This document shows, in pieces, positions 22,704 through 34,300 of a stretch of 64,000 nt of DNA. Both the position numbers and the translations under genes were made by a program. The notes beneath the pieces are model-generated. The model was given only the letters and a program-made list of their open reading frames with translations. It did no database searches and had not been told where the DNA came from. Source of the DNA: Dichetophora obliterata (taxonomy: Eukaryota > Arthropoda > Insecta > Diptera > Sciomyzidae). The stretch is from the NCBI GenBank assembly GCA_963920525.1, contig OY986438.1, positions 75,651,636 to 75,715,635 of the forward strand, given 5' to 3'. The first letter of the stretch is position 1. Each line of letters starts with the position of its first letter.

Positions 22704-22900
22704 ATTCAATTTTATATAATGACAGAATATACCAATTGCTTTATATGTGAAAGTAGAATAAATATAAAATATATTAAAAATCACTTTAAAAATCATAGGA
22801 ATATATTTAAGAAAATAAATTGTATAATAAGAAAAATAAATGAACAATAAACAAAATTTGAATTATTTTTTAATAAATTATTGATCAAAATACTCACTTC

Positions 22901-23149
22901 ATGAGTAAAGAAATTCCCCAATTCTTTGTAAACATAACTAATCTAAAAGAAACGATGGTTTCGATAGGGCAAGAAACAAAAATAACGGAGAATATTGCCA
23001 TAAATGGAAATATTTCTACCAAACAGGAGATGTATGTAGATATTTTTGTTGTAATAGCTTTGATTGCATTGTTAATTTATATATTTAAAAAAGCTAATGA
23101 CTATTATAAAAAATATGTAATAAAAAGAATAGCAAGTGCAAACATTTAA
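22901..23149 (+). CDS. Small single-span membrane protein in the LTR element leader
   Basis: An 82-aa ORF. The N-terminal part (MSKEIPQFFVN...) is polar with possible N-glycosylation sites (NIT, NIS). Residues about 48-65 (VDIFVVIALIALLIYIF) form one clear transmembrane segment, followed by a basic tail (KKANDYYKKYVIKR). It overlaps the gag start by 14 bp. The role is unknown. It is too short to be a retroviral envelope and has no recognisable fusion feature. Confidence 0.5.
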   Translation: MSKEIPQFFVNITNLKETMVSIGQETKITENIAINGNISTKQEMYVDIFVVIALIALLIYIFKKANDYYKKYVIKRIASANI

Positions 23150-24305
23150 AAATAATTTCATGGATATTTTTAAACAAGATTTAAGAACATTAAAAGATAG
23201 CATAACAAAAGTACCATCAAGGAAATTTAAAGAAAGCACATTACTAGAAAAACAAACTTTATGCAATATTTTAGAAAATAAATTAAAAACATTTGTAAAC
23301 TCTCCGCAACCAGATTACAAAAATATATTAGACTGTCAAATATTATTAAAATCTGTAAAAGAATTGATACAAACCAGACTAAATTCATGTGACACAGAAG
23401 AATTAAGCAGTGAAGAAGATAATAACTATAGTGATAGCAATAGCAATAGCAGCACAGATATAAAAAACATGGCTAATTTTGAAATTACTGTAGCATCAAA
23501 AATCATTGATGAATTCAATGGAGACAATAATAAATTATCAACATTTTTAGGCACAATTGAATTCTATGCATCAACACTTAAGGATGATACACAGAAATCT
23601 CAATTGTTAAAATTTATTCTAGCAGCAAAAATAAGTGAAAAAGTAAGAAATAGGCTATTACCTGTGGCAGTTCCAAATTCAATTCAAGAGTTAAAAATAG
23701 TATTGGCAAAAAACTACAAGTTAAATAAAAATCCACTAAAATTGCAAAATGAATTGCACCAGACTAGACAGGGGTCTATGAATGTTAACAATTTTGCAAC
23801 TAGAATCGAAACAATAATATCATCTTTGAATGAAATTCAAATAGCCACTCAAGGAGAGAATAATAAAGAAATAATCATAAAACTAAATGACCAATTAGCG
23901 GTCAATGCATTTAAAACGGGTTTAAATGAGCCCTTCAGAAGCATAATTCTTGCAGCTCAACATAATACATTTGCTAAAGCTTTAGAGATAGCAGCAGAAG
24001 TAGATGGTAACTCAATGATAATGACATTCAGAAATAGGAATGATTATAATAATAGAAATGGAAACTATAATAGGAATAGAAATATTCAAAATAATAACAA
24101 TAATAACTTTAGGAATTATAATAATAGAAATAGTTACGGTTCTAGAAAAAACAATAGCAACAGGAATAGCAATAACGCTAATAGAAATAATAACAATGGC
24201 TATAGGAATTACAATAATAATAGAGCTGGCAATAATAATAGCTTTAATAATAATAGAAACCGTCAAAACTCGGGAAACGTATCAATCCCCGGCGACCGGG
24301 GTTAA
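23136..24305 (+). CDS. gag: Gag protein of the LTR element
   Basis: An uninterrupted 389-aa frame. The centre (about residues 110-290: FEITVASKIIDEFNG, LGTIEFYASTL, LKFILAAKIS, KNPLKLQNELHQTRQGSM) has the make-up of a gypsy-type capsid. The last about 95 residues are almost only Asn and Arg with Gly/Tyr, a basic nucleic-acid-binding tail replacing the usual CCHC zinc knuckle, which I do not see. Pol follows in the -1 frame, so a programmed frameshift is expected near the gag stop (24303-24305). No classic slippery heptamer is obvious there. Confidence 0.85.
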   Translation: MQTFKNNFMDIFKQDLRTLKDSITKVPSRKFKESTLLEKQTLCNILENKLKTFVNSPQPDYKNILDCQILLKSVKELIQTRLNSCDTEELSSEEDNNYSDSNSNSSTDIKNMANFEITVASKIIDEFNGDNNKLSTFLGTIEFYASTLKDDTQKSQLLKFILAAKISEKVRNRLLPVAVPNSIQELKIVLAKNYKLNKNPLKLQNELHQTRQGSMNVNNFATRIETIISSLNEIQIATQGENNKEIIIKLNDQLAVNAFKTGLNEPFRSIILAAQHNTFAKALEIAAEVDGNSMIMTFRNRNDYNNRNGNYNRNRNIQNNNNNNFRNYNNRNSYGSRKNNSNRNSNNANRNNNNGYRNYNNNRAGNNNSFNNNRNRQNSGNVSIPGDRG

Positions 24306-27300
24306 CGCAGCCTAAAAAAAGCAATAAATATAGAATTAGCTGTGTTAGTAATAATTTTAATACTAATATCATAAAAGTAAAAATAGGAGATAGAAATAAT
24401 TTAGTAACCTTACTTATTGATACAGGTGCGGACATATCAATAATAAAAAATGATAAAATTAATGAAAATGATATAAAATCATCAAATCAAATCCAAATCA
24501 CAGGTATTGCAAGCAGACCATTAACCATTCAACAACAAACAATTATAAAAATAAAACTCAACGATGGAGAGATTTCACACAAATTTTATGTCATACAAGA
24601 AGATATTGACATAAATGCAGATGGAATACTTGGAAGAGATTTCTTAATGAAATATAATTGTAAAATAGATTACGAAACATGTGTTTTATCCATACACACC
24701 AAAGAAAACCAAGAAGATATTCCAATGTACGTGACATTGCCGGTAACAATATCAACTATTAATATACCAAGAAGAAGTGAACTAATAACAAATATATATG
24801 TAGACCTGGAGGAAGACAGTATAGTACATGCATCAGAAATAAGAAAAGGAATATTTACAGCAAATGCAATCATACCAGCAGATGGACTCAAGCACGTGAA
24901 AATACTGAATACAACCAATAATGATATTTATTTGGATAATTGTGATTTAAATATAGAACCACTGAAGAATTTGAAAATTTTAAACTACATCAGTTTAGAA
25001 CAAAGTGATGAGAATCTTGAAATACACATAGATGGGAAAGCTGAAAAAGCTAAACAAGAAGTAATTAATTTATGTCACAAATACAAAAACGTTTTCCACA
25101 ATGAAGGAGATAGATTAACAACAAACAATTTTTATAAGCAACAGATCGACTTAATTGACAACTCGCCTGTTTATATAAAAAATTACAGACTTCCGCAAAC
25201 ACAGCTTCAAGAAGTAGAAGACCAAGTCAAAAATTACTAGAAGAAGATATCATTGAACCATCATTTAGCCCATACAATTCTCCACTCTTAGTTGTACCAA
25301 AAAAATCAACAGCTGGAACAGCAAAATGGAGACTGGTAGTAGACTTTAGGGCACTAAACAAAAAAATAATTAATGATAAATTCCCACTGACAAGACTAGA
25401 AGATGTACTAAATAAGCTCGGAAATGCGAAATATTTTTCCACGTTGGATATGACAAGTTCTTTTCATCAGATACCACTCATCAAAAATTCAAGAAATATG
25501 ACAGCATTTTCAACAAATTCAGGGCACTATCATTTCAAGCGCTTACCATTTGGATTAAAAATAGCGACAAATAGTTTTCAACGCATGCTTTCAATTGCAT
25601 TAAGTTGACTTCAAGAATCAGCATTTCTCTATGTAGATGACATCATTGTTTTTGGATCAAACCTGAGACATCATAACAAAAACTTGGAAAGAGTATTACA
25701 AAAATTACAAAGGTACAATTTAAAACTAAACCTCAAGAAATGTGAATTTTTAAAGACAGAAGTTGTATACTTAGGACACCTGATAACGTCCAAAGGAATA
25801 ACAACTGATCCAGCTAAACACAAAACCATAAGGGATTACCCAAAACCAAACAATGCTGATGATACCAGAAGATTTGTAGCATTCTGCAATTACTACAGAA
25901 AATTTATTCCAGATTTTGCAGAAATTGCAAGACCACTTAATCAGTTGCTAAAGAAAGGACGGCTTTTCAATTGGACAGAAACATGTGAAGCAGCATTCAA
26001 CAAGCTAAGAGAAAAGCTAATATCTCCACAAATATTAGCATATCCAGATTTTGATAAACCTTTTATACTGACAACAGACGCATCACAATTTGCTTTAGGA
26101 GCAGTACTATCTCAAGGTGAACCAGGACACGACAGACCAATTGCCTATGCTAGCAAAACATTAAATAAACATGAAGTAAATAAGGCAATAATAGAAAAGG
26201 AGTTATTAGGAATTCACTGGGGAATCAATTACTTCAGACCATATCTCTATGGAAGAAAATTCACGGTATACACAGACCATAGGCCATTAGTAAGTCTGTT
26301 TACACATAAAAATCCATCATCAAAACTGACACGAGTACGATTGGACTTAATGGATTATGATTTTGATATAATTTTTAAACAAGGAAAAATGAATACGAAT
26401 GCGGATGCACTATCTAGAATACAATTAGATAGCAAACAACTAATAGAAATGATACCTAAAGAAGCAAATATACAAGTAATAACAAGGGCGGCAAATAAAA
26501 AAATGAATACCGGTAAAAATAATAAGAATAATGATAAAAAGGAAGAAAATGCGCATAAAAATAACATGAATAATAATGATAGATCTCAGCGAGTGGAGGC
26601 TGATCAACTTCATATATGGGAAGCTACATCATTTTCAGAAGTAAGACGTCTAAAGAAATTGAAATTTATATATAATGAAAAGGCCAAAAATATAAATAAA
26701 GATGGAGCAAACAACGTTCTTAAGATGCACAACGAAAAATCTTTACCAGAGTTAAAATTGGTTCAGACGAAGTTTACATCAAAAACACAAGAACACAAAG
26801 ATAAAATAATAATAGCTCAAAATAAAGTTCATGCGATACTTAACGAAAAATCTTTACCAGAGGTAAAATTGGTTCTGAGGAAGTTAGTATTAAAAGCAAA
26901 AGAACAGAATATAGAAATATTAGCGCTAGGAAAAGATGATATCATATTTAATATAATGAAGGTCGACCAAATGAAAAGAATATTTAATAAGATACAAAAC
27001 AATACAAAGGAGAAATTAAAAATTATATTGTATCAGCCCCCGAAACAAATAACAAATAAAGCTGAGCAGCTGCAGCTAGTTAAAGAAAATCACGACTCAA
27101 TATTAGGAGGACATATAGGTATCAAAAGATGTATCGCGAAATTGAAACAGAAATATATATGGAAAAATTTATCAAAAATGGTTAAAAAATACATAAATAA
27201 TTGTAAACTATGTAATGAAGTAAAAATAACAAAATATACTAAAGAGAAAATGTGTGTGACAAATACACCAACAACATCATTTGAAACAGTAACAATGGAC

Positions 27301-28047
27301 ACAGTTGGACCAATGAGACCCTCCAATGGATACCGTTATATTCTAACAATACAGTGTGAATTAAATAAATATTTAGTAGCTAAAGCTATTGTAGAACAAT
27401 TTATTCTAAAACATGGATGTTTTAAAATACTAAAAACAGACAAAGGAACAGAATTTACAAATGAATTACTGCAAAATATCTGTAAAGAATTACACATAGA
27501 AAAAAGAACCTCTACACCGTATCACCTTGAAACTGTTGGTAAAGTTGAACGAAATCATAGGGTATTGAATGAGTTTTTGAGAGGAATGCAAGAAAATGAT
27601 AATTGGTCAGTTTTACTCCCATACTACACATATTGTTACAATACAACTCCACACACAACAACAACATATTCTCCATTTGAATTAGTATATGGAAAAATTT
27701 GCACGCTACCTGGTGAAATTTGGAATAATGATATAAAATTTTATAATATAGATGACTATTTGATAGAATTAAAAATAAAACTAAGATATGCACACGATAA
27801 GGCGAATCAATATTTAATAGAACATAAGACAGCTTTGACAAATAAAGAAGATAAGACAACAAAACATAATTTTAATATAGGAGATTTTGTATACTTAAAA
27901 TTAGGAAATAAAAGAAAATTTGATAGACCATTTAAGGGACCATATGAAATAATTGAAAGAAAAAGTCCAAATAGTATAATAAAATTAGAAAACAAAACCT
28001 TTGAAGTTCATAATAATAATATAGTATTATCAAGAGCATTAAGTTAA
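24302..28047 (+). pseudogene. pol: Pol polyprotein of the LTR element, broken
   Basis: Protease: LLIDTGADIS near 24414-24443 and GILGRDF near 24624. Reverse transcriptase: VVDFRALNK, LPFGLK and YVDD (25633-25644). RNase H: LTTDASQFALGAVLSQG near 26070. Integrase: an HHCC finger with CKLCN, then D (TMDTVGP), D (KTDKGTEF) and E (KVERNHR) with 35 residues between the last two. Damage: a frameshift in an A run at about 25227-25231 ends the first frame at 25240, an in-frame TGA lies at 25606-25608 just before the YVDD block, and the first two integrase aspartates are only about 46 residues apart, suggesting an internal deletion. The last segment, 25684-28047, is one long frame. No env follows. Confidence 0.9.
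26731..26872 (+). repeat. Duplicated segment inside pol
   Basis: The coding word NEKSLPE(L/V)KLV occurs twice, 111 bp apart, between RNase H and integrase. This indicates an old in-frame tandem duplication of the connecting region. Confidence 0.7.
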
Positions 28048-28183
28048 ATGATATGAAATAACAAACTATGAACATAAGAAAATTTTTTTTTACTGCTAAC
28101 GTCAAACTAAAAGAAATAAATAATCAATTTCAACATAATCTTTATTCATATTCAACAATTATAAATAAACATTATTCATTTTC

Positions 28184-28196
28184 AAAAGGGGAAGGA
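28184..28196 (+). other. Polypurine tract
   Basis: AAAAGGGGAAGGA lies directly before the 3' LTR start TGTAATG, the expected primer for plus-strand DNA synthesis. Confidence 0.85.
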
Positions 28197-28786
28197 TGTA
28201 ATGCACATGTCGCTTAACTGACCTTTGTCAATTATCACATCGTAACACACAAAACTAAAAACAATTTGTAAAACCAATGCAAAAGTAAACAAACCAAATT
28301 TAAGTGCTACCAGCGGCGTGATTCATGTTATACATTGTGTAAGCAGATCGCTGCCAAAAGTAGAACACTTGAGTTTGTAACCTGTTAGTGGGTTACGATG
28401 GATATGATTATAGATGTGCAAGCAGAATAGTTATGACAAACAGATGTGTAATAATTGTAAGCAGTTTTAGTTTAAGTTATTTTTATATATGTTAAATGTA
28501 TTGAGTAAGAATTATTAAATTGAGTGAAAGTAAAATGTTGTCACTTTTCACTCAATAGTTTGATTATAAAAACCCTTGCTGGGAATTAAATAAAGGCAGA
28601 ATGTTTTTTGAGAATAACTGAACATCAAGTCTTTTTTATTCAAAGCAAGCCTTGTGGCTTGAATCTATTCAAAGTAAGCCTTGTGGCTTGGATAATAAAC
28701 AAATACTGCCTTGAGGCGGAATATGCAAAAAGCCTTGCGGCTGAACATTAAAAGGCCTTGTGGCCCAAAAAATAAACCCTGCCTAA
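28197..28786 (+). repeat. 3' LTR
   Basis: Nearly identical to the 5' LTR, lacking its 26-bp hairpin insertion. Identity stops after CCTAA. Sequence beyond (ATTATCCTGCTGAA) is weakly like the 5' leader, so the true end may be slightly further. Confidence 0.85.
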
Positions 28787-29639
28787 TACTATTATCCTGC
28801 TGAAATAAATAATATAGCAATAACATTATAGGTGGTGGTTCCTCTTGATAAGGCTAGTATATAACTTTAGTATATAACAGCTCTGAATGAGCATCACCAA
28901 GCTAGGATCAGATATACAGTTCATATAAAATTGGTGTTATTTAAAATAATAGTTTAATGAATGTTAAATTGCTTACAGCAAATAATTGTTAGCGTAGCTT
29001 ATTTTTCTTGTTTTACTTAATATTTTTATATTTTACTAAGAATAGCATTGAAACATAAAAATTTCTGTGTAATATTTAAATACTCAATACTACAAGTAAA
29101 CTGTTCCTGTTTTCTTTCAATTGAGTGATAACTTTCTGTGCTTTACCACTATTAGTGCAAGTATTTTTTTTGCACTATTCATTTAGTGCAAAAAAAAAAG
29201 TTCCACCAAGCTGTAAATATTTTTTTTATTGAATTTGAGTGAGAAATTGTTATTCTTATATGAATTTGAGTGAGAAATTTTTCACTATCACAATCACTCA
29301 TGAATAGTGAGGCTTATTTTTTCAATTCAGCAGTCAAAAATAATAGAAGATAGAGAATAATTTAACACTATCAGTACATGTAAGCTGAAACTGCAAATTT
29401 AGTGCACTACGCCCAACTCTGCCATAAATAGAAGGAGTTACCGTAGGAACACAAAATTTTTTGGGGATACGTTTTTTGATAAGACTATTCTAACAAAAGT
29501 GCGATCAAATCAAATGAATGGATTCCATACAATCGAAATCGATAATCTGGTATATTTCTCCAAAAAAATTTTAAACAGCAATAAAATTTTGGGAACCTAG
29601 TTCTTTTCTAACAACAATTAGTTGGTGCGAAAATTAACC

Positions 29640-30245
29640 GAATCGGCCAAAAACTACTTTGTTTGAAAACGAATCAAATCGGCCGACTAACACGCACACC
29701 TCTCATATGACCGAAATCGGTAAGGTGGTATAATTCCCCAAAAGAGTATCCCAGAACAATAAAACTTGTGCACCTAGTTTTTTCATAGCAACAACTAGTT
29801 CGAGTAAAAACGAACCAAATCAGCCGACTAATACGTCTATCCCTCTTATAACTGAAATCGGTAAGGTGACATATTTTCTCCAAAAAGCATCCCAAAAAAA
29901 TATAATTCTATTATAATAGCAACTAGTTTGTGTGAAAACGAACCAAATCGGACGACTAATCCCCAAAAAACTATCCCAGAGCAATCAAATTTTGTGAACC
30001 TAGTTCCTTTATAGCAACAATTAGTTTGTGTGAAAACGAACCAAATCGGCCGACTAATACGCCTACCCCTCATATAACCGAAATTTACCCAAAAAAGCAT
30101 CACTGAGAAATATAATCCGATACACCTTGTTTTATTACAACAACTAGTTTGTGTGAAAATGAACCAAATCGGCCGACTAATACGCCCACCGCTCATATAA
30201 CCTAAGTCGCTAGTGGCATATTTCCCCAAAAAAGCATCCCAGATC
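29640..30245. repeat. Degenerate tandem repeats of about 100-150 bp
   Basis: Five copies share AAAACGAACCAAATCGGCCG followed by ACTAATACG, at about 29659, 29807, 29935, 30032 and 30156. Each is followed by a CCGAAAT...CCCCAAAA...ATCCCAGA block. Unit lengths vary from 97 to 148 bp. Small frames on the minus strand come from the repeat. Confidence 0.85.
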
Positions 30246-31292
30246 AATATGCTTAGATTGAGTTTTTGATAATTCTATATTCTTAAAATTTATAATTTAA
30301 GTGTATTGACTTTAATAATTAACTTCAAAAATTATTATGCTATGGCTGTTATTACTTTGCCAGAACCTCGAAAATTTACTAAAAAGATAATTCTTTAAAA
30401 ATGCAGTTTTTAAAGAATTGCAGTTATATTAAGCTTATTTTTGAAGTGAAACTTCTTTAGCCGCGTATACAACAATACGGCGAATTGAACGGGGAGTAAA
30501 ACCGATGTAACACAAAAATGTAACGAAAAAATTCTCAGAACTCAAATGAATAAAAAGAGTGAAATGAAGGAATAAACAAAAGCAAAGCAGTTGCTTCAAG
30601 TAATGAGAATGACAGTTCCTATTTAGGAGGTCTGTTCGCGTAGTCGAATGCAAACGAAATATTTCAAAAGTTTTTACTAGAAAAAGCCTGAAAAACGTTC
30701 GTATACTAAGAGAATTGTATAATAGAGAGGAAATAACATTTTCTCTCCGTTCAAGTTTTTTAAAGTTTTTTAAAGTTTTTACAAGAAGAATTTGATGTTG
30801 TAAGAATATGAAAACTGTCAAATGGTAGCTGTGTGTGTAGCAAATGAATTTTTTTTAGATTTTCTTATATTTAACTGACGTTTTCGACATTTTTCATTAT
30901 TTTACCAGAAAAGCGTTCGTTTACTTTTAAAAGTTGAAGTTAGTTCTCTCTCAATTTTTTTACTTTTGACGTTTTTAATTTCTTTTACCAGAAAAGTACG
31001 CGAACAGACAAGAGGTCTCTCTTGTTTTGTCACCACCAATTCGCCGCAAAATTCCATGATAGAATCGCGATTAGACGGAGTGATAGTTTTACAGGTGACC
31101 ATGTCAAAAAAAAAAAAACTCAGTAAAGTTGTAAATTATTTAATTTTATCATTAAATATGGATCATGAAATAAATTTAAAAGATGCCGAAAACAAAAAAT
31201 CAGAAACCAAAGGCATCTACAGAAAGAGTTTGAGACAAAGAGCTGAAAGCTAGCTTCAGGATGTACGCACATTAAATGCAATGCCTACAAGT
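30246..31292. other. Unassigned DNA with a possible MITE
   Basis: Short inverted ends TCTGTTCGCGTA (30631-30642) and its inverse (30997-31008) enclose about 380 bp in which TTTTACCAGAAAAG-like words repeat. The frames at 30435-30821 (minus) and 30966-31253 (plus) match nothing I know. Confidence 0.35.
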
Positions 31293-31300
31293 ATGTTTAC

Positions 31301-34300
31301 TAGGGCGGGTCGATTTGTAGGGAGTGAAAAAATTCACCAATTTCCCTATGATTTCCGTATTCTATGGGTTATTCCATGAAAATTTGCCGAAGGAACCATA
31401 CCTCTATCGTTAAAATCGAGTTCCCTACTTTTTGTTGGTAAAAAGTTCAAAAGTTACGGGCATTTTTGTCCAAATTTTGGACCATTTTTCCATTTTTTCA
31501 TGATTTTGTCCAAGAATATTACTTTCATGGCCATTTTTATGGCTCAATCCATTATTTAATTCAATTTACAATTCAAAACGAAGAGTTTAAGCCCAAATTT
31601 ATCGAATTCGGTTGATTAATTCATGCGATATTGCTAAAACAAAATAACACATAAAACCAACTTTTTGATTTTTTTCCCCTTTTTATTTTTTTTTTTTCTA
31701 CAAAAATTCAAATTAAGAGATAATAAAGTATCTATCAACCTATTATCAAAAAAAAATATTCAATTTGAGTGTAGTAAAAGACAAAATGTGAAAAAAACAT
31801 TATTTTTTCTGAAAGCTTTCATTTGCTTTCAAGTCTTGGTGTTTTCGTACGGCTCTCTAATGTCGTTGCCATAGCGCCTTCTACATTCTTTCCTGCAACT
31901 CGTTTAGCAGTGGCAGCCAGCAATTGGACATGTCTTTCCGTTCCTTGAATGTGTAAAGGAATTTGTGGATCATCGAACGGTGGCACTTCGTAATTTAAAT
32001 ATCCCTCCAAATGTTCATACGAATAACTTTGCGTAAACGGTGGTTCGAATAAAATGGTATCGTCATTTAAATCAATCATATTTGTATATTCCGTACAATT
32101 AAAGTTTATAAGAGATTTTTTATAAACTCTAAGTTCCGTTGGGTCGACAATATCTCTTCGGTAATGTAAAATCTTCTTTATAGCAATGTTTCGTTTTTCC
32201 ATTCTATCATCAAACAACAAAGATAGCAAGATATTTTCTGAGTGTGCAAAATATGGATTATCTTGAATTACTGTATTTACAACTCTAAGTAAATTCGGTG
32301 GTAAAAATCGTGTCCAAGTAATAAATTTAAAAAGTAATGTACTACCGTATGCGGCAGAGCTATAATACTTAACATTGAAATACATTGGCGTGTATACTTT
32401 TATTATATAGTTAGCCAGAATTTTTAAATTTTCAGTTGGATTATTAGCTGTCACATACAACCGTAATAATCTATTGGCTTTGGTCAGCCAACGAGAATGT
32501 GCAATTGGCCCTGGTTTTATGTGAGACAAATCCGCGGGAACCACACCATTAGAAATTGCATTGGCCATTAACATCAAGTACCTCGAATCGGTAGATAATT
32601 CTTCTGGATTTAAATCACCAGGAGGCATATTTTCCAAAGCGATTTCCTCAAAATCGGTTACCACCTGAAAAGAAAACATAAAAGCTAAAAAATAGAATGA
32701 AAAATGGTAAAGAATCAGCTATAAAAATTACATACCGGAAGATTTTCACAATCAGCAATTTTTGAGCTCAACTTTCCGGTAGTTGATCGTGGTCCAGTGG
32801 TGGTTGATTTGTCTAAAGTGTCAAACAAATGTCTAAACGGAAGCTCGTTAAAGTGCAGAAGACACACAAACCAGTGCAGTGGTCTCTTTAACTGTTTTTC
32901 GAATAGTCGCAAAATTCCACCGTGTACGCCAGTATTTGTTGGTTCACCATCAGCGCATATGGCAATTAATGAATCGAGAGACAATTGTTTTTCTTGGAAG
33001 AATTCGATCAATTTGTTGACTTTGCTTGCCGCAGTTTCACTTTCTAGTTTTGTGTAGCCTATCAATTGAGATTTTGGTTCCCTCAAAACAACTAGATGAG
33101 GTTCTTTAACCATCCTTGGATGCAACTTCTCATCAATTTTTTCTACAGTTAGAGCATCATTTTTCCTGCCGTCGAATGAAAATGATATCAAATTCGAGCC
33201 ATCATACCGCTTACGAAGTGCATCTTGTCTCCATTTTTCTCTTTCTCTACGAAGTTTACTTTTATCCATGATGACAAGATTGTCATGAGCATCTTTTACG
33301 ACCAGGTCTTCCATCGGAGCTGTTGCCAATGCTGATCCCATTCTGTCATGCACACCAAATCTGTCACACATCATTGCATAGTTTTTAGTATTGTATCTGG
33401 GAGTGTATGTTTGTGGTGGTAGAACTAAATCTGAACCTCCTCTCACATCAACTTCCATTTCGTCATAGTTCGTAGGATCGTTGCTCACTGGGATTGTTGG
33501 TATAGTCGTTGGTATCGTCTCTTCACTTCCACTATCGTGTTCCGGTATCGTTTGTATTCTGTCATTATATTGATCGCGCATGAAATCTTTTAAGTTTTCT
33601 GGGATAGATGAGCAGTCGTTTTCTTTCAAGTTGCATTTACATTTTCCAATGTTGAATAATTGGTTTGTTGATTCTACGAATTTTTTTAATTCTGTTGCGC
33701 GTTTTACTCGTTGTCTATCTGCATTACTATATGCGTCAAGCACATTATTCAATTTTCTAATGATGCTACCTTTGAGTATAAGTTCAATATTAAGTTGATT
33801 CCAAATTTCTAACAATCTGTCTGCTACTTGGGGAGTAAATGTTTTATAGGAAAACATTTTGCCTTGGGCTTTTGAACGTTCGGCCAAGAAAAAATAGTAC
33901 TTCAATATATCTCGTTTAGTTGACAGATTAATATCAGGTAATTCACAGGCCACGCCAAAAGAAAAAACATCATGAGAGACCAAATGTTGCAAACTACTGC
34001 GTTGGGTATCTGTTGGATTTTGCGATGAACTAGGCTCTGAATCCATTTTTTAAACCGTCACTAAAAGAATTAAATATGTTTTTCATAGAATAATAATATA
34101 ACTATTAACTATAACAGTTAGCAATGTTTTTACACTTACCTTTAAATCTTTTCTAAATTTCAAAATAGTTTGATTATTTGTTAGTTATTTCAAGTAACAC
34201 TTCACTGAAATGACGCTCAAACAAAACTAGCATATACTGGAATATTATAAACAAACAAAAATAAAGAAGTCTATAAAGAAACTAAAAACAAAAAGAAATA

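Larger units (their letters stand above)
21591..28786 (+). mobile_element. Ty3/gypsy-type LTR retrotransposon, inactive
   Basis: The LTRs at 21591-22205 and 28197-28786 are near identical apart from a 26-bp insertion in the left one. Between them are two small leader ORFs, gag, and pol in the order protease, reverse transcriptase, RNase H, integrase, which defines Ty3/gypsy. There is no env. The leader ORFs and LTR start remind me of the mdg1/412 lineage, but this is a weak assignment. Pol carries a frameshift, a stop codon and an internal deletion. I could not find a target duplication: the flanks GGGTG and TACTA differ, so one side may have been deleted or the 3' LTR end truncated. Confidence 0.9.
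21123..29421. mobile_element. Non-autonomous hAT-type element, split by an LTR retrotransposon
   Basis: Terminal repeats CAGAGTTGGGCTTAGTGCAC (21123 on) and its inverse ending at 29421 are flanked by the 8-bp duplication CCATAAAT at 21115-21122 and 29422-29429. Eight-bp duplications and CAG ends fit the hAT superfamily. Without the inserted LTR element about 1.1 kb remains, with no ORF. Both flanks are full of CACTA/TAGTG words (for example 21235-21330 and 29150-29300), probably subterminal repeats. Confidence 0.85.

Noticed and set aside
24012..24315. Ile-rich ORFs on both strands over the gag tail
   Set aside because: Shadows of the Asn/Arg-coding AAT/AGA repeat.
21591..28786. env gene in the LTR element
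   Set aside because: No frame with signal peptide and fusion features between the pol end (28047) and the 3' LTR (28197). The 82-aa leader protein is too short.
30435..30821. 128-aa minus-strand ORF
   Set aside because: Phe/Leu-rich composition of AT-rich DNA, no motif, no context.
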